Source: a virus
Strand: one strand, 5' to 3'
DNA: 41,782 nt
Virus record (IMG/VR): IMGVR_UViG_3300047455_000334
Location: 1 to 41,782 of that record
The translations under genes were made by a program, and so were the position numbers. Position 1 is the stretch's first letter. Each line of letters starts with the position of its first letter. Shown piece by piece: positions 32,701 to 41,320 of this stretch. Under the pieces are notes generated by a model that did no database searches, was not told the origin of the DNA, and saw only the letters and a list, made by a program, of their open reading frames with translations.

Positions 32701-35700
32701 ATAGGAGGGGGTGAAAGTAATTTTATTGATAGTGCTAATTATAGTTACATTGGTGGTGGGGGACTAAATATAATTAGTGGCTCAGATAGTGGATTTAGTG
32801 TTATTGCCGGTGGTGTTTCGAATAAAATGACTGTACATGAAGGTCAGGTTGGATGTAGCTTTATCGGAGGTGGACAAAATAACCATATGTCTGCATCAAA
32901 TGCTTGTAATATATCTTTTAGTTCTATTATTGGTGGGTATGGAAATAGTATAACAGCAAGTAACAATACTCTTAGTACTGTTACTATTTTAGGTGGTTAT
33001 CAAAATACTATTTTAGATGACTTTTCGGTTAGTAAGGCCGCAATTTTAGGTGGAGGATTTAACTGTCTTAAACATTCCAATACTTTTATTCTTGGGTCAA
33101 ATATTACTACAACACAAATAGACACAACTTTTGTAAACCATCTTAATATTTCTGATGTTGATACAGGAACCTCAAATGATGTATTAATTTTATCAAGTAA
33201 TAATACTGTTGAAAAGAAAACAATAACATCAGGAACAAGTGGAACAAGTGGTGAAGCAGGAACTAGTGGCTCAAGTGGTACATCTGGTTCAAGTGGTACT
33301 AGTGGTTCTTCAGGTACAAGTGGCTCAGGTACAAGTGGTTCAAGTGGTACTTCAGGAAGTGGCACTTCAGGTTCATCTGGTACAAGTGGGTCAGGAACAT
33401 CCGGTTCAAGCGGAACTAGTGGCTCTAGTGGCACATCAGGCTCATCTGGAACGTCAGGAAGTGGCACAAGTGGTTCAAGTGGAACTTCGGGATCATCTGG
33501 TACAAGCGGTTCAAGTGGTACATCAGGAAGTGGTACATCTGGATCATCTGGTACAAGTGGTTCTTCTGGAACATCAGGATCAGGAACTTCAGGTTCATCA
33601 GGAACATCAGGTTCAAGCGGAACTAGTGGTTCTAGTGGAACATCAGGATCAGGAACTTCAGGTTCTTCAGGAACAAGCGGCTCAAGTGGTACATCTGGTT
33701 CATCTGGAACAAGTGGGTCAGGAACAAGCGGCTCTTCAGGTACATCTGGATCAAGTGGAACAAGCGGTAGTTCAGGAACATCAGGAAGCGGTACGTCTGG
33801 TTCTTCAGGAACAAGTGGCTCAAGCGGAACATCAGGTTCATCTGGAACAAGTGGTTCAGGTACTAGTGGATCTAGTGGAACATCAGGTTCATCTGGAACA
33901 AGTGGATCAGGAACATCTGGATCAAGTGGTACTAGTGGCTCTTCAGGTACATCTGGATCAAGCGGTACTAGTGGTTCTTCGGGCACAAGTGGTTCGGGAA
34001 CATCTGGATCAAGTGGCACATCAGGTTCAAGTGGTACAAGTGGCTCATCAGGTACAAGTGGCTCAGGCACAAGTGGCTCATCAGGAACATCAGGATTGGG
34101 AACATCAGGTACAAGTGGAACATCTGGTCCTGGTACAGTAGGTCCAACTGGACCTACAGGATTTTTATTTAAATCAGAATTTGATGGATATAATACATCA
34201 GCACCAGGTACTCAGACTTCAGGAGAATTTCAATTGGGTTCAGGTACAAGTTCAACTTCTAATATCACATTTTTAAATATAAGTAAATTTAATTCAGATT
34301 CTGTAGATATAGATAATTTATTAGCTTCAATTGGTACTACTAATTTAAAACTAGGTATTTATAAAGTTTCTGACCCCACTAAATTTATTGTTTTAAATAT
34401 TACTAGTAATGGTACTACTGGTACAAATTCAAGAGTTTATAGCGCAACAACTTCGGCTGCAGAAAGTAGTGGAGCTGTTTTAACTGATGGTGATCTTTGT
34501 GGATTTATTCTTTCCGGAAATAATGGTACTTCAGGAACAAGTGGCACATCAGGAACAAGTGGCACTTCAGGAACAAGTGGCACATCAGGAACAAGTGGCA
34601 CATCAGGTACATCAGGTGAACAAGGCCCACCGGGTAATAGTCGCCCAGATGGTCCTTATGAATATTTTAATGCAAGTTCATTTACATCAGGAATACAACC
34701 AGTTAGTGGGTCTAATAAATCTAATGGTAACTTTTCAAGTATAGGTGGAGGTACTTTAAATACAGCTTCAGGAAATTGTAGTTTTATAGGAGGTGGTACT
34801 AAAAACACAGGTTCAGCACCATGTAGCTTTATAGGAGGTGGTAAAAGTAATTATAACTCAGGTGGTGAAAGTTCAATTGTAGGAGGAATTTCAAATACAT
34901 CTTCTGGTGATAAAACATTCATTGGAGGTGGAAAACAAAATAATATATATGGGGGCTCAGGTTATTATGCTGGTTTTAGTATAATTGGCTCTGGGTTTTG
35001 TAATAAAATATCTCAGGCCTATTATGGTGGTATCTTTACAGGATGTAAAAATGAAATATCAAGTTATGGTAATAATGCATCTTTAATAGTTGGGGGTAGA
35101 CTAAATAAACATCAAAGTTACTATGGGAACTCAGTAATAGTTGGTGGATTTAATAATATAAATAAAGGAGGCACTGCTTTTATGGGTGGTGGTATGAATA
35201 ATTATAATTATCTCAATAGTAATTATAATGTTGTAGTTGGTGGTCGTAAAAACTGTATAACTAGTAGGGGTAGTGGACATACAATGGTAGGTGGTGTTTG
35301 TAATACAATTAATTCTTTCTACAGTGGTTACCAAGTCGATTCGAATTCATCAATTTTAGGAGGTAGTTTAAATACAATACAAAATAATACATCATACCAA
35401 AACGCTACTTTCAGTTTTAATGTTATAGCAGGCGGTTGTAGAAACAAAATTTGTCAGTTTAGTTTAGGCACTAAAAATTCAGGAAGTAGTAACTTTATAG
35501 GATCAGGACAATTAAACACGGCATCAGGAAACTTTAATTTTATAGGATCAGGATGTAAAAACGTATTAAGAGCATCTAATACCGTAATTGTAGGTGGTTT
35601 CTCAAATACTGCATCAGGTAATTTTACATCAATAGTAGGAGGCTTTAAAAATACGGCATCAGCTACTTTTTCATCAATTGTAGGAGGTACTCGAAATAGT

Positions 35701-37329
35701 TTTAGAGGAGGTAGTGATGGTTATGGAAATAGTATATCACATAAATTTATTGGGGGTGGTTGTCTTAATCAGATAGGATATAATAGTAGAAACAGCTATT
35801 ACCAAAATGGAAAATTTTCATCCATAGTAGGTGGCCAAGAAAATAATATATGCGAATGTTGGGCCTTCATAGGAGGGGGTTGTAGAAATTTAATTAATGG
35901 ATACGCAGCTGGTAGAAGTGTTATTGTAGGAGGTAAGCAAAATGAAGTTAGTGCTTATTCTTCAACAACTTTTATAGGAGGTGGTGGTAATAATTATGCT
36001 GGTAGTAGTTATGCAAATATTGTTGGTGGTAGATGTAATTCCAATTCATCTTGTTACGGTTTTATTGGAGGAGGTTTTAAGAATATAACAGCGGGTTATG
36101 AAGGAGCAGATGTTATTGGAGGTGGTAAATTTAACCGTATTGCTGGAATATACGGATTAAATAGTCAAAATAATTTTATAGGTGGTGGATGTAGAAACTG
36201 TATCGGGAGTAAAAAAACTTCAATTGTAGGTGGGATGTGTAATACATCTTCTTTAAGTAATTATAGTTTTATAGGAGGTGGTTGTTGTAATACCATATGG
36301 AATGGTAAAGGATCATCTATTATAGGTGGGGGTAATAATATAATATCTGGATCAACAGTTACTTCTAAAATGGCAACATTTAACGTAGTAGGAGGATCTT
36401 CAAACACAATAAGTGGTAGTTTTTCAGCAGTATTTGGTGTTAGCAACACATCTTCAAATCATTGTGCTAACTTTATTGCTGGAGAAGGAAATTCAATAAA
36501 TTCAGTAAGTAGTTATTATGGTACAACTCAACCAAACCGTTCTACAATTGCAGGAGGTTTTAATAATACACTTAATGATTGTCTAGGATTTATAGGTGGT
36601 GGTATTGGAAATACCATAGGTGGTTACTATACTGGACCTGCAAGTGTAATAGGAGGGGGATGTGGTAATTGTGTAGACTCAGGATTTTCCTCTATATTAG
36701 GTGGAATGTATAATACTGCATCAGGAACAAGAAGTGTTATAGGGGGAGGATTTAAAAACTATATTAGTATGTTTGATAGCCATGCTGGTATTTTAGGTGG
36801 AAGACATAATTGTATAGATTTAACTGCTATTGCTGGTGGAGTAAGTAATGATATATTTTTAATAGGTTCTTACCTTACTGCAAGTGATTCTGGTGCTGTT
36901 TGTCAATTAGTTACTTACATGAATAATACTGTTGTAACAGGTTCATTAACAGTAGGATCTCAAGACGCTATAAATGCAACAGTAGGTAGAATTGATGCAA
37001 CTAATGATATCGTAGCTTTTTCAACATCTGATAGAAGATTAAAATGTAACATTCAACCAATTGATAATGCTTTATGTAAAGTAATTGGTGTAACAGGAAA
37101 CACATTTGATTGGAAAGAATTAAATGAAGAAGAAAGAAAAACAATACATGGTAATACAGGTAAAGATGTAGGTGTAATAGCCCAAGAAATTGAAAGTATT
37201 TTACCAGAAGCTGTTACTACAAGAAATAGTGGGTATAAAGCAGTTAATTATGAAAAAATTATACCTTTACTAATTGAAGCAATTAAGGAACAACAAAATC
37301 AAATTGACGAACTTAAATCTAGATTATAA
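29773..37329 (+). CDS. Giant modular tail fibre with self-cleaving S74 chaperone (2518 aa)
   Basis: Domain order: N-terminal domain (1-285, starts [20 protein letters not shown]); GTS/GSS/GEA stalk (286-926); adaptor RPEGPYEY and first beta-roll (927-1152) with SxIGGGxxN repeats; second stalk (1154-1451); globular insert (about 1456-1585); short perfect stalk (1588-1611); second adaptor RPDGPYEY and a long beta-roll (about 1650-2360) with dozens of IxGGxxN turns, like the left-handed beta-rolls of trimeric adhesins. The C-terminal endosialidase-type intramolecular chaperone (peptidase S74) follows: [14 protein letters not shown] from 2417, [15 protein letters not shown], then a coiled coil [13 protein letters not shown]. 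In this family the chaperone guides trimerisation and cuts itself off before the conserved Ser, here probably S2419, releasing about 100 residues. The product is likely the long receptor-binding fibre. Confidence 0.88.
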   Translation: MSKKQLFYGQFTVSPSERYTNLRGDYTAGDNKVTNIVTTSGDPVPWNLMKVGQRLKSSGELTDYATITAFDPSSAEITVDQNALQDGSSQFTQWWVAENTYFLESGSLLAPNGNIRVRNITGSNDSYYIAGSPSGSYAILGAQAIGGTEQVGVFHKYDITDTFYVKNSANEASYLITWGEKGNENDWDSSLFLGTSQKMAIVSLSTTESLAPIYSNNASGLNLSQTSQFAAYQIEVQEFFDDLTVSDIYEDDVLIKRNTRGINFTGDVEVTLDASIDDVVKVNIVGTSGAGGTSGSSGTSGEAGTSGSSGTSGEAGTSGSSGTSGSGTSGSSGTSGEAGTSGSSGTSGEAGTSGSSGTSGNGTSGSSGTSGNGTSGSSGTSGSSGTSGEAGTSGSSGTSGEAGTSGSSGTSGLGTSGSSGTSGDGTSGSSGTSGSSGTSGEAGTSGSSGTSGTSGEAGTSGSSGTSGEAGTSGSSGTSGDGTSGSSGTSGSSGTSGEAGTSGSSGTSGTSGEAGTSGLSGTSGTSGEAGTSGSSGTSGNGTSGTSGSGTSGTSGSSGTSGEAGTSGSSGTSGEAGTSGSSGTSGTSGEAGTSGSSGTSGNGTSGSSGTSGSSGTSGEAGTSGTSGSSGTSGEEGTSGSSGTSGNGTSGTSGSSGTSGSSGTSGEAGTSGSSGTSGNGTSGSSGTSGSSGTSGEAGTSGSSGTSGSSGTSGNGTSGTSGSSGTSGNGTSGSSGTSGEAGTSGSSGTSGSGTSGSSGTSGSSGTSGSGTSGTSGTSGSSGTSGEAGTSGSSGTSGNGTSGSSGTSGEAGTSGSSGTSGSSGTSGEAGTSGSSGTSGSGTSGSSGTSGSSGTSGETGTSGSSGTSGTSGEAGTSGSSGTSGSGTSGSSGTSGSSGTSGSGTSGTSGEAGTSGSSGTSGFGTSGTSGTSGDNRPEGPYEYNVVGDEDTGIQPVSGSNVASGCMSNIGGGTNNTSGGNCSAIGGGESNFIDSANYSYIGGGGLNIISGSDSGFSVIAGGVSNKMTVHEGQVGCSFIGGGQNNHMSASNACNISFSSIIGGYGNSITASNNTLSTVTILGGYQNTILDDFSVSKAAILGGGFNCLKHSNTFILGSNITTTQIDTTFVNHLNISDVDTGTSNDVLILSSNNTVEKKTITSGTSGTSGEAGTSGSSGTSGSSGTSGSSGTSGSGTSGSSGTSGSGTSGSSGTSGSGTSGSSGTSGSSGTSGSSGTSGSGTSGSSGTSGSSGTSGSSGTSGSGTSGSSGTSGSSGTSGSGTSGSSGTSGSSGTSGSSGTSGSGTSGSSGTSGSSGTSGSSGTSGSGTSGSSGTSGSSGTSGSSGTSGSGTSGSSGTSGSSGTSGSSGTSGSGTSGSSGTSGSSGTSGSGTSGSSGTSGSSGTSGSSGTSGSSGTSGSGTSGSSGTSGSSGTSGSSGTSGSGTSGSSGTSGLGTSGTSGTSGPGTVGPTGPTGFLFKSEFDGYNTSAPGTQTSGEFQLGSGTSSTSNITFLNISKFNSDSVDIDNLLASIGTTNLKLGIYKVSDPTKFIVLNITSNGTTGTNSRVYSATTSAAESSGAVLTDGDLCGFILSGNNGTSGTSGTSGTSGTSGTSGTSGTSGTSGTSGEQGPPGNSRPDGPYEYFNASSFTSGIQPVSGSNKSNGNFSSIGGGTLNTASGNCSFIGGGTKNTGSAPCSFIGGGKSNYNSGGESSIVGGISNTSSGDKTFIGGGKQNNIYGGSGYYAGFSIIGSGFCNKISQAYYGGIFTGCKNEISSYGNNASLIVGGRLNKHQSYYGNSVIVGGFNNINKGGTAFMGGGMNNYNYLNSNYNVVVGGRKNCITSRGSGHTMVGGVCNTINSFYSGYQVDSNSSILGGSLNTIQNNTSYQNATFSFNVIAGGCRNKICQFSLGTKNSGSSNFIGSGQLNTASGNFNFIGSGCKNVLRASNTVIVGGFSNTASGNFTSIVGGFKNTASATFSSIVGGTRNSFRGGSDGYGNSISHKFIGGGCLNQIGYNSRNSYYQNGKFSSIVGGQENNICECWAFIGGGCRNLINGYAAGRSVIVGGKQNEVSAYSSTTFIGGGGNNYAGSSYANIVGGRCNSNSSCYGFIGGGFKNITAGYEGADVIGGGKFNRIAGIYGLNSQNNFIGGGCRNCIGSKKTSIVGGMCNTSSLSNYSFIGGGCCNTIWNGKGSSIIGGGNNIISGSTVTSKMATFNVVGGSSNTISGSFSAVFGVSNTSSNHCANFIAGEGNSINSVSSYYGTTQPNRSTIAGGFNNTLNDCLGFIGGGIGNTIGGYYTGPASVIGGGCGNCVDSGFSSILGGMYNTASGTRSVIGGGFKNYISMFDSHAGILGGRHNCIDLTAIAGGVSNDIFLIGSYLTASDSGAVCQLVTYMNNTVVTGSLTVGSQDAINATVGRIDATNDIVAFSTSDRRLKCNIQPIDNALCKVIGVTGNTFDWKELNEEERKTIHGNTGKDVGVIAQEIESILPEAVTTRNSGYKAVNYEKIIPLLIEAIKEQQNQIDELKSRL
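30628..32550 (+). repeat. Degenerate tandem repeat encoding (GTS)n stalk 2
   Basis: About 1.9 kb of 9-bp Gly-x-y units. The dominant period is 36 bp ([12 protein letters not shown]), broken by 33-bp blocks that end in GN, GS, GD or GL. Codon choice is scrambled as in stalk 1. The unit GEA is the main insert here, while GEN dominates in stalk 1. Confidence 0.9.
33232..34125 (+). repeat. Degenerate tandem repeat encoding (GSS/GTS)n stalk 3
   Basis: About 0.9 kb of Gly-x-y units, more regular than the other two stalks: blocks of GSSGTS ended by GSGTS recur, with almost no GEA or GEN. The translated period is mostly 17 or 11 residues. It joins the first beta-roll to a globular insert. Confidence 0.9.
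34534..34605 (+). repeat. Four near-identical 18-bp tandem copies
   Basis: The unit GGAACAAGTGGCACATCA is present four times in a row (34534, 34552, 34570, 34588), with a single difference (ACT for ACA in the second copy). Unlike the three long stalks, the codons here are not scrambled, so this looks like a recent expansion. Each unit adds six residues (GTSGTS), so gain or loss keeps the frame. Confidence 0.92.
34735..36850 (+). repeat. Beta-roll repeat array in the giant fibre
   Basis: The translated sequence repeats a turn of roughly 13-20 residues with the core S-x-I-x-G-G-G-x-x-N, for example [29 protein letters not shown] and [11 protein letters not shown]. The DNA itself is diverged between turns. 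A smaller copy of the array is at about 32647-33075. Cysteines follow or precede many GGG turns (GGGCRN, GGVCNT), an unusually high number for a phage fibre. Confidence 0.8.
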
Positions 37330-38252
37330 TGGCTTTACCAAGTTCAGGACCATTAAGCGCTTCAATGATACTAGCAGAGTGTCATGAATCAGGAGTAGCT
37401 TTTCTTTCTGGTCCTACATCAACCCCAGCAGCAGGATCAATGGTTAAATTATATGAAAATGCAACTCCTACTCCAGTTAATCAAGTAGCACCTCATGCTT
37501 ATTCTGAATTTTATGGTAAAAGTTGTGGTAAAAATAAAATATTATATTATAGCCTAGAAGAAGCTAATGTAAATTTTGAATATGATGCTCAAGAGGGTTT
37601 TAATTCTATAACAAAAAATTCAAAAGCTGGAACTGGAACGTATACACCTGCTATTGGTACACCTTCTAGTCTTACAGTAGCTCCTTTAGCTACAAATTGG
37701 GATCAGGGGAGTGCGCTTTTGTCAGGAGGAAATCAAACTGCATCAATTACTGCTTCAAGTGGTGTAGATGCTTTTGGAAATAACCAATTATGGTACGAAT
37801 TCTCAGGTAGTGCGGGGGAAGCAAATAATGACGATTGGTCAGCAGGTTCTAAATTTACACCCAGTGTTTCTGATAGAAGTTTAGATCTATCTTTTTACTT
37901 CAATTTTAGAACTATTGATAACAATCCCTCAGGTATTGGTAGTTTTGATTATGATGACACAACTTATTTTAGTGTAGTTTTTAATTATACAGCTTCATTT
38001 GAATCGGGTACGGATGTTACTTGTTCTATGGCAGTATATTCTTTTGATAACCCATCAATAGCCCCTACGGGATTATCAGGTGATTGGCAAATATTAGATG
38101 CTCAAGATTCCTCATTCGCAGCAGATAATGGAGTAGAAAGGGGCACAACAGGTAAATGGTATTTTGAAGGTGTATTAGATTCAACTTTTTATGGTGAGAG
38201 TTCACCTTATGTCTATGTTAAGCCTATATTTGCTGATGGTCCTGGAAGTTAA
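37329..38252 (+). CDS. Putative tail tip or fibre-associated protein
   Basis: The 307-aa product begins [20 protein letters not shown] and has SEFYGKSCGKNKILYYSLEE at about 58-77. I have seen the [10 protein letters not shown] and FYG elements in short N-terminal modules of virion proteins from marine phages. The remaining 230 residues form a beta-rich domain with alternating aromatic residues (DRSLDLSFYFNFRTIDNNPS, YFSVVFNYTASFESG), perhaps a jelly-roll. Its ATG overlaps the fibre stop codon by one base, so it is made with the giant fibre and may be its adhesin or cap. No signal peptide. Confidence 0.65.
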   Translation: MALPSSGPLSASMILAECHESGVAFLSGPTSTPAAGSMVKLYENATPTPVNQVAPHAYSEFYGKSCGKNKILYYSLEEANVNFEYDAQEGFNSITKNSKAGTGTYTPAIGTPSSLTVAPLATNWDQGSALLSGGNQTASITASSGVDAFGNNQLWYEFSGSAGEANNDDWSAGSKFTPSVSDRSLDLSFYFNFRTIDNNPSGIGSFDYDDTTYFSVVFNYTASFESGTDVTCSMAVYSFDNPSIAPTGLSGDWQILDAQDSSFAADNGVERGTTGKWYFEGVLDSTFYGESSPYVYVKPIFADGPGS

Positions 38253-38258
38253 AAATTA

Positions 38259-38290
38259 TTTGTTAATTTAAAATTTTTTAGTTATATTTA
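38259..38290 (+). promoter_or_regulatory. Promoter of the primase/nuclease operon
   Basis: TTTG (38259-38262), a 20-base AT-only spacer apart from one G, and TATATTTA (38283-38290) give a good Bacteroidetes-type promoter at the switch from late structural to replication genes. The overlapping TATTTATT (38285-38292) also resembles a late core, so both enzyme forms might use it. This copy lacks the inverted repeat and the TTCG seen in the other early-type promoters. No clear terminator hairpin is visible in 38253-38312. Confidence 0.6.
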
Positions 38291-38312
38291 TTATTAACTT
38301 TAAAACAAACAC

Positions 38313-38798
38313 ATGAGTTGGACCTATAAAACACACAAAATAGGGGACATCACTCAATTTCCAGAAAATACATTTGGTTTTGTTTATATAGTTACACACA
38401 AACCCACTGGAAAATCATATATTGGGAAAAAAGTCTTATTTCATAATAAAAAAAAGCGACTTGGTAAAAAAGAGTTAGCCGCATTAACTGGAATTGTTGG
38501 ACGTCGTCCTACTTACAAGTTAGAAGTTAAAGAATCGGATTGGAAAAAATATTATGGTTCCCAAAAAGATATTAAACAACTACTTTTAGAAGGTAAAAAA
38601 GATGAATTTGAACGTACTATTTTAAAAATGTGTCCTAATAAAAAATCAATGACATATTTTGAAATAAAATTTCAAATGATATATCAGGTATTAGAAAAAC
38701 CAGATGAATTTTTTAATGATAATATTTTAGGTAAATTTTTTACAAAAGATCTACAGGATATAGATTTTGATAAAAATCTCGTGCCTGAAGTTAAATAG
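38313..38798 (+). CDS. SegE-like GIY-YIG endonuclease
   Basis: The 161-aa product has a GIY-YIG core: FGFVYIVTHKPTGKSYIGKK (21-40), then SDWKKYYGSQKDI (75-87) and a helix with the probable catalytic E117 (MTYFEIKFQMIYQVL), ending in FFNDNILGKFF (133-143). This is the layout of the Seg-type phage endonucleases related to T4 SegE. Such enzymes can be free-standing homing endonucleases that bias inheritance of neighbouring markers; whether this one cuts is not known. It lies between the tail and replication genes, a boundary where homing genes are often found. Confidence 0.82.
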   Translation: MSWTYKTHKIGDITQFPENTFGFVYIVTHKPTGKSYIGKKVLFHNKKKRLGKKELAALTGIVGRRPTYKLEVKESDWKKYYGSQKDIKQLLLEGKKDEFERTILKMCPNKKSMTYFEIKFQMIYQVLEKPDEFFNDNILGKFFTKDLQDIDFDKNLVPEVK

Positions 38799-38816
38799 TT
38801 TTATATATTACCACAT

Positions 38817-39746
38817 ATGGTAAATCAATTATTGGTTACGTTAGTAAACTCTGTAATGGGTTCGGGTAAAGCTACTGCTCGAAATAATTATGCTTACCAC
38901 TGTCCTTTCTGCCACCACCATAAACCAAAAATGGAGGTTAATCTAACAGAAAATCGTGAAGGTAAAAACCCTTGGCACTGTTGGGCTTGTGATGTAAGGG
39001 GTACCACTATATATTCTTTATTTAAACAGTTAAAAGTAGATATAAGTAAGTTTACAGAACTTAAATCTCTTGTTAAAACATCCAAATCAATTAAAGAGAC
39101 ACAAGTTGTGTCTAGTATATCGCTTCCAAATGAATATATTAGCCTAAATAACGTGGATAACAGCGGGATTATGGCTAGGCACGCGCTCGCATACCTAAAA
39201 AATAGACACGTGAGTAAATACGATATTATCAAATATAATATAGGTTATTGTAAAGAAGGTTTATATAAAAATATGATTATATTACCAACTTATGATAAAG
39301 ATGGAAATATAAATTATTATACCGCCCGCTCATTTGAAAAAGAACCATATATTAAATATCGTAATCCATCAGCAAGCAGAGATGTAATCCCAAATGAACA
39401 TTTAATAAATTGGAACGTACCAGTTATTTTATGTGAAGGGCTATTCGATGCTATGGCTATAAAAAGAAACGCAATTCCCCTACTAGGGAAAAACATACAG
39501 AGCAGCTTAATGAAAAAAATAGTTACTTCTGTAGTAGATAAAATTTATATTGCATTAGATAGGGATGCAATTAAACAAGCTTTGAAATTCTGCGAGCGAT
39601 TAATGGCAGAAGGCAAAGAAGTCTATCTTGTAGATTTACAAGATAAGGACCCGAGTGAGATGGGTTTCGAAAATTTCACTAGACTTATACAAAATACAGT
39701 TCCACTTACCTACTATGATTTAATGGAACAAAAACTAGCTATATGA
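38817..39746 (+). CDS. 61: DNA primase, T4 gp61-like
   Basis: The 309-aa protein (T4 gp61 is 342 aa) makes RNA primers for lagging-strand synthesis together with the gp41 helicase. The N-terminal zinc site is C29, C32 (CPFC) with C55, C58 (CWAC). The Toprim part has the glutamate motif LCEGLFDAMA with E207 and D211, and the metal-binding pair in ALDRDA (D248, D250). YTARSFEKEPYIKYRNP (168-184) is also typical. The helicase gene is not in the window. Its last four bases overlap the nuclease start that follows (ATGA). Confidence 0.88.
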   Translation: MVNQLLVTLVNSVMGSGKATARNNYAYHCPFCHHHKPKMEVNLTENREGKNPWHCWACDVRGTTIYSLFKQLKVDISKFTELKSLVKTSKSIKETQVVSSISLPNEYISLNNVDNSGIMARHALAYLKNRHVSKYDIIKYNIGYCKEGLYKNMIILPTYDKDGNINYYTARSFEKEPYIKYRNPSASRDVIPNEHLINWNVPVILCEGLFDAMAIKRNAIPLLGKNIQSSLMKKIVTSVVDKIYIALDRDAIKQALKFCERLMAEGKEVYLVDLQDKDPSEMGFENFTRLIQNTVPLTYYDLMEQKLAI

Positions 39747-40522
39747 TCAAAAAATCATACAAAAGATTACTAGAAATATCAGATGACTATCAACAAGTTA
39801 CAATGCCTGATTCAAGGTATTATAGACGAAATGGTAAATATTACCCCTCAGTAACCCATGTTTTGGGTTCCTATCCAAAAGGCAAATACTTCGAAGACTG
39901 GCTTAAAAAAGTAGGATATAGTGCTGAATGGATTGTTAAAAAAGCAGCTGAAGAAGGAACATTAGTACATGAAATGATTGAAGATTGGTTAAATGGGAAA
40001 GAAATTACATTTTTATATAAAGATGGAAACCCAAAAATGCCCACTCATGTATGGCAAATGTTCCTTAGATTTGTAGATTTTTGGGAAACTTATAATCCAA
40101 CATTAATAGAAGCGGAAGTACATTTATTTTCAGATGAAATACAAGTAGCAGGTACTTGTGATTTAGTATGTGAAATTGAAATAGATGGTAAAATGGAACG
40201 TTGGATTATAGATTTTAAAACGTCTAACCATTTACAAACAACTTATGATTTACAAAGTGCAATATATGCTCAATGTTATGAAGAATGTTATGGTAAAAAA
40301 ATAGATCGTATTGGAGTTTTATGGTTAAAATCTAAATCTAGAGGTGAAGATAAATCTGGCAAACGTTTAAAAGGTAAAAATTGGGAAGTGTATGAGTCAC
40401 CTCGTACCCAAGAAGAAAATATAGAAATATTTACTCATGTTAAAGCGTTATTTGATATTGAAAATCCTAAACCAAAACCATACACAAATACTTTCCAAAC
40501 TACTTCAAAGAGAACCGTGTAA
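39743..40522 (+). CDS. PD-(D/E)XK (RecB/Cas4-like) nuclease
   Basis: The 259-aa protein has the motif order of the PD-(D/E)XK exonuclease group: GTLVHEMIEDW with H76, AEVHLFS (E125 region), AGTCDLV with D140, IIDFKTS with D157 and K159, and LQSAIYAQCYEE with Q171. These are the metal and DNA-binding positions of RecB-like nucleases. A basic loop (KSKSRGEDKSGKRLKGK, 196-212) may contact DNA. There is no cysteine cluster of the Cas4 iron-sulphur type. It is coupled to the primase gene by a four-base overlap, pointing to a role in replication, recombination or end processing. Confidence 0.83.
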   Translation: MIKKSYKRLLEISDDYQQVTMPDSRYYRRNGKYYPSVTHVLGSYPKGKYFEDWLKKVGYSAEWIVKKAAEEGTLVHEMIEDWLNGKEITFLYKDGNPKMPTHVWQMFLRFVDFWETYNPTLIEAEVHLFSDEIQVAGTCDLVCEIEIDGKMERWIIDFKTSNHLQTTYDLQSAIYAQCYEECYGKKIDRIGVLWLKSKSRGEDKSGKRLKGKNWEVYESPRTQEENIEIFTHVKALFDIENPKPKPYTNTFQTTSKRTV

Positions 40523-40526
40523 AAAT

Positions 40527-40557
40527 TTGGCTACCCGGGCTATCTTTCGTATATTTA
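40527..40557 (+). promoter_or_regulatory. Early-type promoter
   Basis: TTGG (40527-40530; TTTG in the overlapping register at 40526), a 19-base spacer and TATATTTA (40550-40557). The spacer CTACCCGGGCTATCTTTCG differs from that at 1466-1484 in only a few bases although the copies are 39 kb apart. This repetition argues for a conserved phage element. Transcription would start about 35 bases before the ATG at 40598. Confidence 0.75.
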
Positions 40558-40597
40558 CCCTGTTGATAATTAAGTCAACGTGTTAAATAAAGGTTAT

Positions 40598-40840
40598 ATG
40601 ATGAGTCCAGAAGAAGTTTATTTTGCAGAACAAGAGTTCAATAGATTTGAAGAGATTATGAATACAAAAACATACCTCACAAAAGAGGAGTATGATTTTT
40701 GTTTTGCATATGACAAAGATATTAGAGAAGATACTTCATATATAGGTGATTATAGTAAATTAGGTGATTACTTAAACCTAAGAGTTTATACTGAATACCT
40801 CCACCATGAGCATGTTCAGAAAATGGAAAGTGGAATTTAA
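40598..40840 (+). CDS. Small acidic protein, unknown
   Basis: An 80-aa, acidic, aromatic-rich product (begins MMSPEEVYFAEQEFNRFEEI) without membrane segment or known motif. The start is chosen from the leader AATAAAGG (40586-40593), matching 1539 and 1923; ATG 40601 is an equally possible start, and an in-frame GTG at 40580 lies too close to the promoter. The early-type promoter and small size suggest an early host-takeover protein, which is inference. Confidence 0.7.
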   Translation: MMSPEEVYFAEQEFNRFEEIMNTKTYLTKEEYDFCFAYDKDIREDTSYIGDYSKLGDYLNLRVYTEYLHHEHVQKMESGI

Positions 40841-40850
40841 AATAAAGGTT

Positions 40851-41318
40851 ATGAAAAAAATAGTATATTTACACGGTTTAGAAAGTGAAGCAGGAGGTCC
40901 AAAAGTGTCTTTCCTTGCTGAAAAAGGTATGGTTTATGCTCCTGCTATGGATTATGAAACATTAGATTTAGATGAATTCATTTATACTTTAGGTATGCCT
41001 GATTTAATTATAGGCTCTAGTATGGGTGGTTATATTGCTGATATGATTGGTTCTAAATTAGGGGTTGATGTTTTATTGTTTAATCCTGCTTTACACAGTA
41101 GAAGTATTGAGTTTGATTTTGATAATGGAATTGGTTATGGAGGTGAAAGTTATAAACGTACTATTGTTTTAGGTACTGAAGATAATGTTATTAATCCTGA
41201 AATGACTAAAAAATTATGGCCTTGTTATGATAATGAAGCAATATTTGATGAAATAGAAGGTATGGGTCACAGAACACCACTTGATGTTTTTATCAATATG
41301 TATAATAAACATGCTTAA
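40851..41318 (+). CDS. Alpha/beta hydrolase, YqiA/UPF0227-like esterase
   Basis: The 155-aa product begins MKKIVYLHGLESEAGGPK, the HG oxyanion strand of alpha/beta hydrolases. IIGSSMGGYIADMIG (53-67) holds the nucleophile S57 in a G-x-S-x-G elbow; D111 (LGTEDNVI) and H140 (GMGHRTP) complete the triad. The short length and overall pattern fit the YqiA/UPF0227 group of small esterases. The substrate is not evident. The start follows AATAAAGG at 40841-40848, ten bases after the previous stop; an upstream in-frame ATG inside the preceding gene is not used by this logic. A soluble, early-expressed hydrolase is unusual cargo for a T4-like phage. Confidence 0.82.
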   Translation: MKKIVYLHGLESEAGGPKVSFLAEKGMVYAPAMDYETLDLDEFIYTLGMPDLIIGSSMGGYIADMIGSKLGVDVLLFNPALHSRSIEFDFDNGIGYGGESYKRTIVLGTEDNVINPEMTKKLWPCYDNEAIFDEIEGMGHRTPLDVFINMYNKHA

Positions 41319-41320
41319 TT

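Noticed and set aside
30480-34070. Minus-strand frames of 612 and 356 aa and several His/Leu or Gln/Val-rich frames over stalks 2 and 3
   Set aside because: Same compositional artefact; the peptides are low-complexity translations of the repeats in other frames.
40806-40850. Earlier in-frame ATG for the alpha/beta hydrolase
   Set aside because: It lies inside the preceding gene, and the YLHGL strand begins normally from ATG 40851, which has its own AATAAAGG.
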